From assembly GCA_030682795.1 (NCBI GenBank), contig JAUXNJ010000012.1, positions 1 through 64,000 of the forward strand: a stretch of 64,000 nt of DNA. The letters run 5' to 3'. The position numbers were made by a program, and so were the translations under genes. This document shows positions 35,231 to 43,667 of this stretch, in pieces (position 1 is the stretch's first letter; each line of letters starts with the position of its first letter). The notes beneath the pieces are model-generated. The model saw only the letters and a list, made by a program, of their open reading frames with translations. It did not search any database and was not told the origin of the DNA. This stretch comes from Sphingobacteriaceae bacterium. Its GTDB lineage: Bacteria > Bacteroidota > Bacteroidia > UBA7662.

Positions 35231-35238
35231 TAGCTTTG
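35231..35238 (+). promoter_or_regulatory. -7 box of the GIY-YIG-like gene
   Basis: TAGCTTTG, an exact TAnnTTTG, lies 16 nt before the ATG at 35255, giving a leader of about 10 nt. Confidence 0.45.
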
Positions 35239-35254
35239 TGCCAAAGTTTATTAG

Positions 35255-35644
35255 ATGATTGATTTTTTAGCCGCCTACACCGAAAAAGGCGATTTTTTTC
35301 TTTCGGCAGATGCTGATTTGGCCAGTTTGGTGAAGGATGTACCTGAAAAGCCAGGGGTGTTTTGCATTTACCGGCACGCACGTGGCAAGGTAGAGCTGGT
35401 ATTTTTGGGTTATACCCACTTTAGAGGTTCTTTGAGAAAAACCCTTACCCAACAGCCGGGTAGTGGGGATGCCGCTGCTTTTTTGCGCAGCAAAATGCAA
35501 AAAGAGGGCATCGATGCGGTACAAATTCACTGGTTTGTAAGCCAGCGCAAAAATAAGATCGACGATCCCGAGACCCTGTTTCTTGAATTGATGAAGTCAC
35601 ACAAGCAAATGCTAGGTGGTTTCCCACACTGGCAACAATACTAA
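35255..35644 (+). CDS. Small protein with a degenerate GIY-YIG-like fold
   Basis: 129 residues. KPGVFCIYRHARGKVELVFLGYTHFRGSLR resembles the two-strand-plus-helix start of GIY-YIG nucleases, with GVF/FLG in place of GIY/YIG and an Arg in the following helix. The conserved Glu of active nucleases is not obvious. It is therefore a fold relative at best; function unknown. Divergent from the AddB-like gene. Confidence 0.55.
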   Translation: MIDFLAAYTEKGDFFLSADADLASLVKDVPEKPGVFCIYRHARGKVELVFLGYTHFRGSLRKTLTQQPGSGDAAAFLRSKMQKEGIDAVQIHWFVSQRKNKIDDPETLFLELMKSHKQMLGGFPHWQQY

Positions 35645-35660
35645 GCCGTGGTGATAAATA

Positions 35661-35689
35661 AAAAGAGCGACCTCAGGGCCGCTCTTTTT
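35661..35689. terminator. Bidirectional terminator
   Basis: AAAAGAGCG (35661-35669) pairs with CGCTCTTTTT (35680-35689), with an A-run and a T-run on the two sides, between convergent genes. Confidence 0.85.
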
Positions 35690-35762
35690 GTTTGTAGCCA
35701 TGTGGGCCGCAAAATAAAGGATGAGCGCAGGAAAGTCACATGGGACTCGCCTGCGCTGTTTT

Positions 35763-38030
35763 TTATGCTGTGAAAGCCGCTCTGATGATGTTGAGCGCCG
35801 CACCTGCTTTGAACCACTCGATTTGCTGTTCGTTGTAGGTATGGTTTACGCTGATTTCATCCTTGCTGCCATCGGCATGGTTCAACACCACGGTGAGGCT
35901 CTTACCTGGCGCAAAGCTGGTCAATCCTAAAATGTCGATGTTATCGTCTTCCTGGATTTTTTCGTAATCTGCCTTGTTAGCGAAAGTCAAGGCCAACATG
36001 CCTTGCTTTTTGAGGTTGGTTTCGTGGATACGCGCGAACGACTTCACCAAAATGGCACGTACGCCTAAGTGACGTGGCTCCATGGCTGCATGCTCGCGTG
36101 AGGAGCCTTCGCCGTAGTTTTCATCGCCCACCACAATCGAACCAATGCCTGCTGCTTTGTAAGCGCGCTGTACCGCTGGTACTTCGCCATATTCGCCGGT
36201 CAGTTGATTTTTTACCTTGTTAGCAGTATCATTTACAAAGTTGATGGCGCCTATGAGGAGGTTGTTTGAGATGTTGTCGAGGTGACCTCTAAAGCGCAAC
36301 CAAGGTCCTGCCATCGAAATGTGGTCGGTGGTGCACTTGCCTTTGGCCTTGATCAACAGCTTCAAGCCTTTGAGGTCGGTGCCTTCCCAAGCTTTAAATG
36401 GATCAAGTAATTGCAAACGCTCTGAAGTTTCTGATACAAGTACCGAAACCTTGCTGCCATCAGCTGCTGGGGCTTGGTAGCCTGCATCTTCAACGGCAAA
36501 GCCTTTGGTTGGCAAATCCAGACCTTTTGGCTCGTCTAACTTCACCTGCTCGCCTTTTGAATTGGTGAGGGTGTCGGTCATGGGGTTGAAGGTCAAATCA
36601 CCTGCAATGGCCATGGCGGTTACTACTTCAGGCGAAGCCACAAAAGAGTGGGTATTCGGATTGCCGTCGGCGCGCTTGGCGAAGTTGCGGTTGAAAGAGG
36701 TGATGATGGAATTTTTTTCTTGCTTTTCGGCACCGTGACGGGCCCATTGGCCGATGCACGGACCACAAGCGTTGGCCAAAACCACGCCGCCCATCTGGGC
36801 AAAGGTGTTTAAATAACCATCGCGATCTACAGTAAAGCGCACCATTTCAGAACCCGGTGTAATGGTGAATTCCGATTTGGCCACCAATTGCTTATCTACA
36901 GCCTGCTGGGCTAAGGAGGCAGCGCGACTGATGTCTTCATAAGAACTGTTGGTACATGAGCCTATCAAGCCCACTTCCAACTTTGCTGGCCAGCCGTTTT
37001 CTTTTACTGCAGCAGCAAATTTGCTCAAAGGCCATGCTAAGTCTGGGGTAAACGGACCGTTGATATGCGGCTCCAATTCGCTTAAATTGATTTCGATTAC
37101 CTGATCGAAATATTTTTCTGGGTTGGCATACACCTCTGCATCTCCATTGAGGTGCTCAGCAATGCGGTCGGCCATATCGGCCACTTGGGCACGTGAGGTG
37201 CCGCGTAAATAAGCAGCGGTGTTTTTATCGTAACCGAAAATCGAAGTGGTGGCTCCAATTTCAGCGCCCATATTACAAATGGTGCCTTTTCCGGTAGCTG
37301 AAAGCGATTGTGCGCCTTCTCCAAAATATTCAACAATGTGGTCGGTACCGCCCTTTACGGTCAAAATACCAGCCACTTTCAAAATTACATCTTTGGCGGA
37401 AGTCCAGCCGCTGAGCTTTCCTGTAAGCTTTACTCCAATGAGTTTCGGGAACTTCAATTCCCAGGCCAATCCGGCCATCACGTCGCAAGCATCAGCACCA
37501 CCTACACCAATGGCCACCATGCCCAAACCACCGGCATTTGGGGTATGTGAGTCGGTGCCAATCATCATGCCACCAGGGAAAGCGTAGTTTTCAAGTACTA
37601 CCTGGTGAATGATACCCGCACCAGCTTTCCAGAAGCCAATGCCATATTTGTTAGAAACCGAGGCTAAGAAGTCGTACACTTCTTTGTTTTTGTCGATGGC
37701 GGTATTCAAATCCTCCACAGCACCTACTTTGGCTTGAATCAAGTGGTCGCAATGCACGGTTGAAGGCACGGCTACCTGGGCACGACCAGCCTGCATAAAC
37801 TGTAACAAGGCCATTTGCGCCGTGGCATCTTGCATGGCTACACGGTCTGGTGCAAAGTCTACATAGGTCTTGCCGCGCTCATGCGCCTCCGTTGCTTCGC
37901 CTTGCCATAGATGGGCGTACAAGATTTTTTCGGTGAGTGTTAAGGGACGATTTACAGCTTTACGCGCTGCTGCCACACGTGCAGGAAAGCGGTCGTAAAC
38001 CTGTTTGATCATGTCAAGGTCGAATACCAT
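35763..38030 (-). CDS. Aconitate hydratase (mitochondrial-type)
   Basis: Interconverts citrate and isocitrate in the TCA cycle using a [4Fe-4S] cluster. 755 residues. Cluster Cys are in [13 protein letters not shown] and [11 protein letters not shown]. Other active-site stretches are [26 protein letters not shown] and the swivelling domain [19 protein letters not shown]. The length and N-terminal [16 protein letters not shown] fit the mitochondrial/acn type, not AcnB. Stands alone, divergent from the ABC permease. Confidence 0.97.
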   Translation of the reverse strand: MVFDLDMIKQVYDRFPARVAAARKAVNRPLTLTEKILYAHLWQGEATEAHERGKTYVDFAPDRVAMQDATAQMALLQFMQAGRAQVAVPSTVHCDHLIQAKVGAVEDLNTAIDKNKEVYDFLASVSNKYGIGFWKAGAGIIHQVVLENYAFPGGMMIGTDSHTPNAGGLGMVAIGVGGADACDVMAGLAWELKFPKLIGVKLTGKLSGWTSAKDVILKVAGILTVKGGTDHIVEYFGEGAQSLSATGKGTICNMGAEIGATTSIFGYDKNTAAYLRGTSRAQVADMADRIAEHLNGDAEVYANPEKYFDQVIEINLSELEPHINGPFTPDLAWPLSKFAAAVKENGWPAKLEVGLIGSCTNSSYEDISRAASLAQQAVDKQLVAKSEFTITPGSEMVRFTVDRDGYLNTFAQMGGVVLANACGPCIGQWARHGAEKQEKNSIITSFNRNFAKRADGNPNTHSFVASPEVVTAMAIAGDLTFNPMTDTLTNSKGEQVKLDEPKGLDLPTKGFAVEDAGYQAPAADGSKVSVLVSETSERLQLLDPFKAWEGTDLKGLKLLIKAKGKCTTDHISMAGPWLRFRGHLDNISNNLLIGAINFVNDTANKVKNQLTGEYGEVPAVQRAYKAAGIGSIVVGDENYGEGSSREHAAMEPRHLGVRAILVKSFARIHETNLKKQGMLALTFANKADYEKIQEDDNIDILGLTSFAPGKSLTVVLNHADGSKDEISVNHTYNEQQIEWFKAGAALNIIRAAFTA

Positions 38031-38174
38031 GGATTATATTTTAGCAGGTTAATGAATTCTAGAATTGCACGCGAATTTACGAAAATGGGGCCTCATTTCG
38101 CGGGTAACTCTTAAAAAACATGAAGAAAAATGAAATAATTCCATCGGTATGCGAACATGCTGTATTTTCGTGAC

Positions 38175-39410
38175 ATGCAATTAAAGTGGTTCGACAATTT
38201 GCGCATTGCCATCAGCGCCATCATGGGGAATAAACTTCGAACCAGTTTAACCGCCTTGATCATCGCCATTGGCATTACGGCTTTGGTGGGCATTTTAACT
38301 TCTATCGACGCTTTGGAGAAGTCGCTCACCGACACTTTTACCAGCATGGGGGCTAATACCTTTACCATCCGCAACCGGGGTTTGAACATCAATTTTGGCG
38401 GTCCACGCCGCCGGGTCGAGAAAAAAGCCATCTCCTACAAAGAGGCAGAAACCTTTGCCAAGCGCTTCGAATTTCCCTCCGAAATTTCGCTTTCAGGGAT
38501 CGTTTCGGGCGCTTCTACCATCAAGTTCGAGAATAAAAAGACCAATCCCAATGTCACCGTTTTTGCCAGTGATGAGAATTATCTCACCACTGCGGCTTCC
38601 GACCTGCGTTATGGTCGCAACTTTACAGCTTCCGAAATACGGGCAGGCAGTAATGTAGTGCTGCTGGGTTCTGAGGTGTCCGACTTTTTATTCGGCAATG
38701 AAAATCCTGAAGGCAAGCTGGTAAAAATAGGCAACGGCAAGTACCGCGTTATTGGTCTCATCGAAAGTAAAGGCTCGAGCTTTGGCAGCAGTGGCGACCG
38801 CAGTGTGGTGATTCCCATTACCAATGGCCGCCGTTATTATCCCGACCCCAATCGCTCCTATGTAATTTCGGTGCTCATTAAAGACCCCACCTTACTGCAG
38901 GCTGGGGTGGAGGAGGCTAATGGACTTTTTCGGGTGATTCGCCGACTGCGGGCCGAGCAGGACGATAATTTCGACATCCTTAAATCCGATAGCTTTGCCG
39001 CAAGTTTAATCAGTAACCTGAGTTTTGTTGGCGTGGCAGCCACAGCCATCGGTTTTATCACCCTTTTTGGCGCCGCCATTGGCTTGATGAACATCATGCT
39101 GGTGTCGGTTACAGAGCGTACACGCGAAATTGGCACCCGCAAGGCCTTGGGGGCAACCCAGCAAACCATCCGCCAGCAGTTTTTGTTTGAAGCCCTGGCC
39201 ATTGGGCAGCTGGGCGGAATCGGAGGCATCTTTATGGGGCTGCTTGTGGGCAATGTTGTGTCTTTTGTAGTGGGAGTTGGCTTTATTATTCCGTGGTTGT
39301 GGATAGTAAGTGGTGTAATTTTGTGTTTGTTAGTGGGCTTGATTTCAGGCTATTATCCCGCCGCCAAAGCCGCCAGTCTCGATCCAATTGAAGCTTTACG
39401 CTACGAGTAG
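38175..39410 (+). CDS. MacB/FtsX-type ABC transporter permease
   Basis: About 411 residues. Start taken at the ATG at 38175 ([24 protein letters not shown]); another ATG lies six codons earlier, and a near -7 box (TATTTTCG) at 38163-38170 favours the later one. One N-terminal membrane helix, a large periplasmic MacB-PCD-like domain, and three C-terminal helices form the FtsX domain ([40 protein letters not shown]). The matching ATPase is not adjacent. A tRNA pair follows. Confidence 0.9.
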   Translation: MQLKWFDNLRIAISAIMGNKLRTSLTALIIAIGITALVGILTSIDALEKSLTDTFTSMGANTFTIRNRGLNINFGGPRRRVEKKAISYKEAETFAKRFEFPSEISLSGIVSGASTIKFENKKTNPNVTVFASDENYLTTAASDLRYGRNFTASEIRAGSNVVLLGSEVSDFLFGNENPEGKLVKIGNGKYRVIGLIESKGSSFGSSGDRSVVIPITNGRRYYPDPNRSYVISVLIKDPTLLQAGVEEANGLFRVIRRLRAEQDDNFDILKSDSFAASLISNLSFVGVAATAIGFITLFGAAIGLMNIMLVSVTERTREIGTRKALGATQQTIRQQFLFEALAIGQLGGIGGIFMGLLVGNVVSFVVGVGFIIPWLWIVSGVILCLLVGLISGYYPAAKAASLDPIEALRYE

Positions 39411-39432
39411 ATACAACGAAAGATTTTCTCCG

Positions 39433-39440
39433 TATATTTG
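39433..39440 (+). promoter_or_regulatory. Candidate -7 box of the tRNA operon
   Basis: TATATTTG, an exact TAnnTTTG, lies about 78 nt ahead of tRNA-Cys. No strong -33 element is seen. Confidence 0.4.
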
Positions 39441-39517
39441 CAGTCCCTTAAGACGTAGGGGCATTTTTAAGAAGTTTCATTTCATTCATCGGCTGCCTTT
39501 TAGGTGGCTTTATTTAT

Positions 39518-39591
39518 GGTCGGATGGCCGAGTGGCTAGGCAGAGCTCTGCAAAAGCTCCTACAGCGGTTCGAATCCGCTTCCGACCTCCA
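39518..39591 (+). tRNA. tRNA-Cys (GCA)
   Basis: A cloverleaf can be drawn: acceptor GGTCGGA with TCCGACC, D arm GGCCGAGTGGCTAGG, anticodon loop CTGCAAA giving anticodon GCA, and T arm with GGTTCGAATCC. A CCA end is encoded (39589-39591). Confidence 0.95.
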
Positions 39592-39625
39592 AGAGCTTTT
39601 TAAAATTGCATATAGTAGAGAGATT

Positions 39626-39709
39626 GCCCAGGTGGCGGAATTGGTAGACGCGCTGGTCTCAAACACCTGTGAGGTTACACTCGTACCGGTTCGACTCCGG
39701 TCCTGGGCA
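39626..39709 (+). tRNA. tRNA-Leu (CAA)
   Basis: Acceptor GCCCAGG pairs with CCTGGGC. The D arm is GTGGCGGAATTGGTAGAC, the anticodon loop CTCAAAC gives CAA, a long class II variable arm follows, and the T arm has GGTTCGACTCC. No encoded CCA. It lies 34 bp after tRNA-Cys. Confidence 0.95.
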
Positions 39710-39710
39710 C

Positions 39711-39743
39711 AATCCCGGTTAGTTCGCTAGCCGGGATTTTTTT
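39711..39743 (+). terminator. Terminator of the tRNA operon
   Basis: A 12-bp stem (AATCCCGGTTAG with CTAGCCGGGATT, one G-U pair) closes on a TTCG tetraloop and is followed by seven T. Directly after tRNA-Leu. Confidence 0.88.
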
Positions 39744-39792
39744 GTTTTGGGCGCCGCGGTTTTTTTATGCAATTTTGATTGAAAATCAAATT

Positions 39793-41784
39793 TTGAGCAC
39801 AGCTGTTTACGATCGTTTTTTGGATTGGGTTCCTGATCCTGTTTGGGTGCTCAACGCTGATCATCAGCTGGTTGCTTTCAATGAAAAGGCTACGCAATAT
39901 TTTAGGGCATTTAACAATACAGAATTGTGCCTTGGCTTGCCTGTGCTCCAGCTTTTTCCAGATGCCATGCAGCTGGAATGGAAGGCTTGGACAAATCAAG
40001 CCCTTGCAGGTGAAGCGGTAATTCACCGACTGATCTATGACTTCCAGGGGGAGTTGTTGCGTTTTTTAATACATTTTAAGCCAATTACAGCAACGGCCGC
40101 CCATGGGCCTCAAGTATTGATTTATGCGCAAGATTTAACCAAGGTGCAGAAAGAGGTTGGGATGAACGATTTAGAGCGTGATTTGCTCGAATATACCCTA
40201 AGCAGCATTGAGGATGGTTTATTTGATTGGAATTTAGAAACAGGAGCAATCTATTTCAGTCATCGCTGGTGCGCCATGCTCGGCTATGCCGAAGCTGAAG
40301 TTGAGCCCAATCTAGAGCAGCTGTATCGTTTGATTCATCCCGAAGATTTAGAAGGTTTCCAGGTACAAATCAATCAAATTTTACGGCGCCAAGAAAGCCA
40401 GTTCGCACTAGAATATAGGATGCAATGTGCCAATGGTGGCTATAAGTGGATACTGGGGAGAGGTAGGACTTTAACGCATCACCCTGCGAAAGCGGGTCGA
40501 TTTGTAGGCACACACATCGATATTACTGCAAAAAAAGCGCTTGAATTAGAACAAAAGCGTCATGAACGGCTGCTCAAGGCCTTGTATCAGGCCAGTACCT
40601 TATTGCTCAATCCCGCCACCACACTCGATGAGCGGATGTTGGAAGCCTTGGCCCTCATTGGAGACGCATCGCGTGTTCAGCGCATTCACCTCTTTAAATA
40701 TTTGCCTAGCGGGGGCTGCATGCGTCGTTATTACTGGGATGCGCAAAAAGGGGGGGTGGTAAACCAATGGACCAAAGAAAACCAGCGCCAACAGTTTTTT
40801 GAATTACCTGAACGCTGGGCGACGCTTTTGAAGGAAGGCCAGGTGATTCAAGGGCGTACAGAAAAATTCCCTGATCAAGAGCAGTTTTATTTGTTGAAGC
40901 ATGGTGTGATGAGCGTTTTAATGGTGCCAGTAATGGTGGCAGATGAAAATTGGGGCTTTATTGCTTTCGATGATTTGAGCTCCAACAGGGAATTTCTTGA
41001 CGCGAACATACAAGTAATGATGAATTTCGGCATCGCCATTGGACATGCCAAAACACGCGACTATTTTGAAGGCCATTTTCGGGAATTGAATGAACAGCTT
41101 TCGCAAAAAAACATAGCATTAGAACAATCAATCAAAGAACTTGATCAATTCGCTTACATCATTTCGCACGATTTAAAAGCACCCTTGCGCGCGATTAACA
41201 ATTTGGCCGATTGGATAGAGGAGGATTTGGCAGGGAAAATAGAAGCAGATGTGGCCGCACATTTACGTCTTTTAAAAGACCGCAGCATGCGCATGGGGCA
41301 GCTCATTGATGGTGTTTTGAAGTACTCGCGCGCCGGCCGCGAACAGTCTGATGTACAAACAGTAAATTGTGAGCAATTAATAGCTGATTTGCGCGCATTA
41401 CTTGGCATTGAGGCAAACATCCAAATTTTGACGAAAAACTTACCGCTGCTCCAAACCGATAAGCTTAAACTACAGCAGGTATTGGCAAACCTACTTAGCA
41501 ATGCTGTTAAATATGGTCGGACCGAAGGCGCGATTATTGAAATCTCCTATCAAAAAACAGGTGATCACGGAGTTTTTTGTGTGAAAGACAACGGGCCAGG
41601 ACTCCCGCCAGAGTATCATGAGAAAATCTTTAATATTTTCACAATGCTCGATAAACCGAAGGATGACAGCACTGGTATCGGTTTGGCCATCGTAAAAAAG
41701 ATAGTAGAAGAAAAAGGGGGCAGGGTTTGGGTAGCATCACGCCCGGGTGAAGGAGCAAGCTTTTATTTTGAATGGAAGGAATGA
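39793..41784 (+). CDS. Cytoplasmic PAS-PAS-GAF sensor histidine kinase
   Basis: About 663 residues, no membrane segments. Two PAS domains (first at YDRFLDWVPDPVWVLNADH, second at LEYTLSSIEDGLFDW with PAC end HIDITAKK) precede a GAF-like domain (ASTLLLNPATTLDERM ... LMVPVMVADENWGFIAFDD). The kinase core has FAYIISHDLKAPLR (phospho-His) and ATPase boxes NLLSNAVKYG, DNGPGLPPE and STGIGLAIVKK. No ATG precedes the PAS domain in this frame, so a TTG (39793) is the likely start. It overlaps the next kinase in an ATGATG context. The kinase core closely resembles that neighbour. Confidence 0.88.
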   Translation: MSTAVYDRFLDWVPDPVWVLNADHQLVAFNEKATQYFRAFNNTELCLGLPVLQLFPDAMQLEWKAWTNQALAGEAVIHRLIYDFQGELLRFLIHFKPITATAAHGPQVLIYAQDLTKVQKEVGMNDLERDLLEYTLSSIEDGLFDWNLETGAIYFSHRWCAMLGYAEAEVEPNLEQLYRLIHPEDLEGFQVQINQILRRQESQFALEYRMQCANGGYKWILGRGRTLTHHPAKAGRFVGTHIDITAKKALELEQKRHERLLKALYQASTLLLNPATTLDERMLEALALIGDASRVQRIHLFKYLPSGGCMRRYYWDAQKGGVVNQWTKENQRQQFFELPERWATLLKEGQVIQGRTEKFPDQEQFYLLKHGVMSVLMVPVMVADENWGFIAFDDLSSNREFLDANIQVMMNFGIAIGHAKTRDYFEGHFRELNEQLSQKNIALEQSIKELDQFAYIISHDLKAPLRAINNLADWIEEDLAGKIEADVAAHLRLLKDRSMRMGQLIDGVLKYSRAGREQSDVQTVNCEQLIADLRALLGIEANIQILTKNLPLLQTDKLKLQQVLANLLSNAVKYGRTEGAIIEISYQKTGDHGVFCVKDNGPGLPPEYHEKIFNIFTMLDKPKDDSTGIGLAIVKKIVEEKGGRVWVASRPGEGASFYFEWKE

Positions 41785-43226
41785 TGGAAGATACAAGTTC
41801 AAAGGGCATCGGCCTAAAGTACATTATCGCTATGGTCATTATCATAGCGAGTTTGGTTTTTTCAGAATATTCGGTGCAAAAAAACCTGCGTAACCAGCGG
41901 TTTGACGCGGCAGAGGTGAATTTTTCAGGAAGACAACGCATGTTATCTCAGCGCTTAACTAAAAATGTTTCTTTGCTTCAGGAGGCCATTACAAAAGAGG
42001 AGGTGAAGCTGTATTTGAAGGAGTTAGCCCAGGATTTAGCCGATTTTAAGGCAGCACAACATGCCTTGATATATGGAAATACGCGTTTAGAGTTAGATGC
42101 CAGTGGCAGTGAAATCGTTTTAGGTTTATTCAAGGAGGCGAACATTCATTTTGAAGCCATTAATGGAATTGTAGGGCAAATTATAAAGGCTGGTGAGGAT
42201 TCTACCCAGCAAGTGCAGCTGTTGGCGCGAAAACGATTACCAACTCTGTTAAAAGCCGAACAGGCTTTTTTGCCTATGATGGAAGACATTGTTCGGCAAT
42301 TCTCTTTGGAAGCAAAGCAAAATAATGAGCATACTGCCCAGCTCAGCTGGCGGCTCACCGTGGCCGTTGTTTTACTAATCATATTGCAAGCATTTTTTGT
42401 TTTTCTGCCGGCCATTAGGCGACTGCATAGCGCGAACAAAGCAGTGATCGATTCTGTACACAAGCTCACTGAGCAAAATAGCATCCAAGGAGAGTTAAAT
42501 GATGCTTTAAAGTTGCAGCAACTGGCCTTGGAAAAAAATGTGGCGATTTTAGAGCGTAAAAACAAAGAGCTAGATCAGTTTACCTACATTGCTTCTCATG
42601 ATCTTAAAACACCTTTGAGAGCAGTGTCGAACTTAAGTGTTTGGCTTGAATCAGAATTAGGGTCATCGACTAATCCTGAAGTTACTAATCACCTCAAAAT
42701 GATGCGTGAGCGAATCTTGCGGATGGAAAATCTCATCAATGGGGTACTAGACTATGCCAGCATCAGTAAACTTAATTTATCAGTCGAAGCGGTGAATTGC
42801 GACCGGCTTTTACACATGATTTGCGAAGAGGAGGTTATAGGAAAAGCCCGATTTGATTTCAAAGGTAAAATGCCTACCATCCAAACAGCCTCTTATATGC
42901 TAGAACAGGTTTTCCGGCAGTTGATCAGAAATGCTGTACAACACAATGATGACCCACAGCCGATGGTCGAAATTTCATACCATGGGATTCGCGAAAATCA
43001 TGTATTTTGCATTAAAGACAACGGTCCTGGTATCCTTCCCGAATTTCATGAGAAAGTTTTTCAGATGTTTCAAACCTTAAAATCAAAGGATGAGCACGAT
43101 GCTACGGGTATTGGCCTCTCTATTGCCAAAAAAATCGTGGAAGAAAGAGGTGGAGAAATTTGGATTGCCAATAGCGAATCCAAAGGAACTTCCTTTTGGT
43201 TTACTTGGCCTGAAGTAAGAAATTAA
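41781..43226 (+). CDS. Membrane histidine kinase with PilJ-type sensor domain
   Basis: About 481 residues. Two membrane helices (about residues 12-28 and 190-210) flank a helical periplasmic domain. Its FSGRQRMLSQRLTKN motif is the hallmark of the type IV pili methyl-accepting/NarX-like N-terminal family (PF13675). After a coiled coil comes the kinase core: FTYIASHDLKTPLRA (His), LIRNAVQHN, DNGPGILPE and ATGIGLSIAKK. The core is similar to the preceding kinase, suggesting tandem duplication. The start overlaps the previous stop (ATGA). The next gene is a receiver-only protein 10 bp downstream, its probable partner. Confidence 0.88.
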   Translation: MMEDTSSKGIGLKYIIAMVIIIASLVFSEYSVQKNLRNQRFDAAEVNFSGRQRMLSQRLTKNVSLLQEAITKEEVKLYLKELAQDLADFKAAQHALIYGNTRLELDASGSEIVLGLFKEANIHFEAINGIVGQIIKAGEDSTQQVQLLARKRLPTLLKAEQAFLPMMEDIVRQFSLEAKQNNEHTAQLSWRLTVAVVLLIILQAFFVFLPAIRRLHSANKAVIDSVHKLTEQNSIQGELNDALKLQQLALEKNVAILERKNKELDQFTYIASHDLKTPLRAVSNLSVWLESELGSSTNPEVTNHLKMMRERILRMENLINGVLDYASISKLNLSVEAVNCDRLLHMICEEEVIGKARFDFKGKMPTIQTASYMLEQVFRQLIRNAVQHNDDPQPMVEISYHGIRENHVFCIKDNGPGILPEFHEKVFQMFQTLKSKDEHDATGIGLSIAKKIVEERGGEIWIANSESKGTSFWFTWPEVRN

Positions 43227-43236
43227 GCGGAACAAC

Positions 43237-43605
43237 ATGCATAAATTGATAAATATTTTGTTGGTGGAAGACGATGAGGTTGATGTAATGAACATCAAGC
43301 GTGCTTTCAAAAAAAACAACATCACCAATCCGCTTTTTAGAGCAATAAACGGATTGGAGGCGCTAGCTATGTTGCGTGGAGAGGACGGTGTAGATCCGAT
43401 TGTACCCCTTCCTAAAATCATTCTGCTTGATTTGAACATGCCTAAAATGGGTGGTATCGAGTTCTTAAAAGTACTTCGTACGGATGAGCGATTGGCGGGT
43501 ATTTCTGTATTTGTGATGACTACCTCGAATGAAGACAGGGACAAGGTGGAGGCTTATAAGCTCAATGTTGCTGGATACATTTTAAAGCCACTTAGTATGG
43601 ATTAA
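43237..43605 (+). CDS. Receiver-only response regulator, truncated by an in-frame TAA
   Basis: 122 residues of a CheY/Rcp1-like receiver: acidic pocket VEDDEVD (residues 10-16), phospho-acceptor Asp in ILLDLNMPKMGG, MTTSN (switch Thr/Ser) and the Lys of YILKPLS. It stops at TAA 43603-43605 just after KPLSMD. The frame then stays open for 21 more codons to a TGA at 43669-43671, encoding FISAVATLNNYWQL, the usual last helix of this family. That TGA would overlap the GTG of the next gene. The simplest reading is a point nonsense mutation (or sequencing error) removing helix alpha-5. The TAA is seen directly; its effect on function is unknown. Confidence 0.85.
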   Translation: MHKLINILLVEDDEVDVMNIKRAFKKNNITNPLFRAINGLEALAMLRGEDGVDPIVPLPKIILLDLNMPKMGGIEFLKVLRTDERLAGISVFVMTTSNEDRDKVEAYKLNVAGYILKPLSMD

Positions 43606-43667
43606 TTTATTTCAGCGGTAGCTACCCTAAATAATTATTGGCAACTCATTGAATTTCCACATAGCTT

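Noticed and set aside
39518-39709. tRNA genes as integration site of the island
   Set aside because: The tRNAs lie 10 kb from the AT-rich block, and no duplicated tRNA end occurs at the block edges. Terminal inverted repeats with an 8-bp duplication explain the borders.
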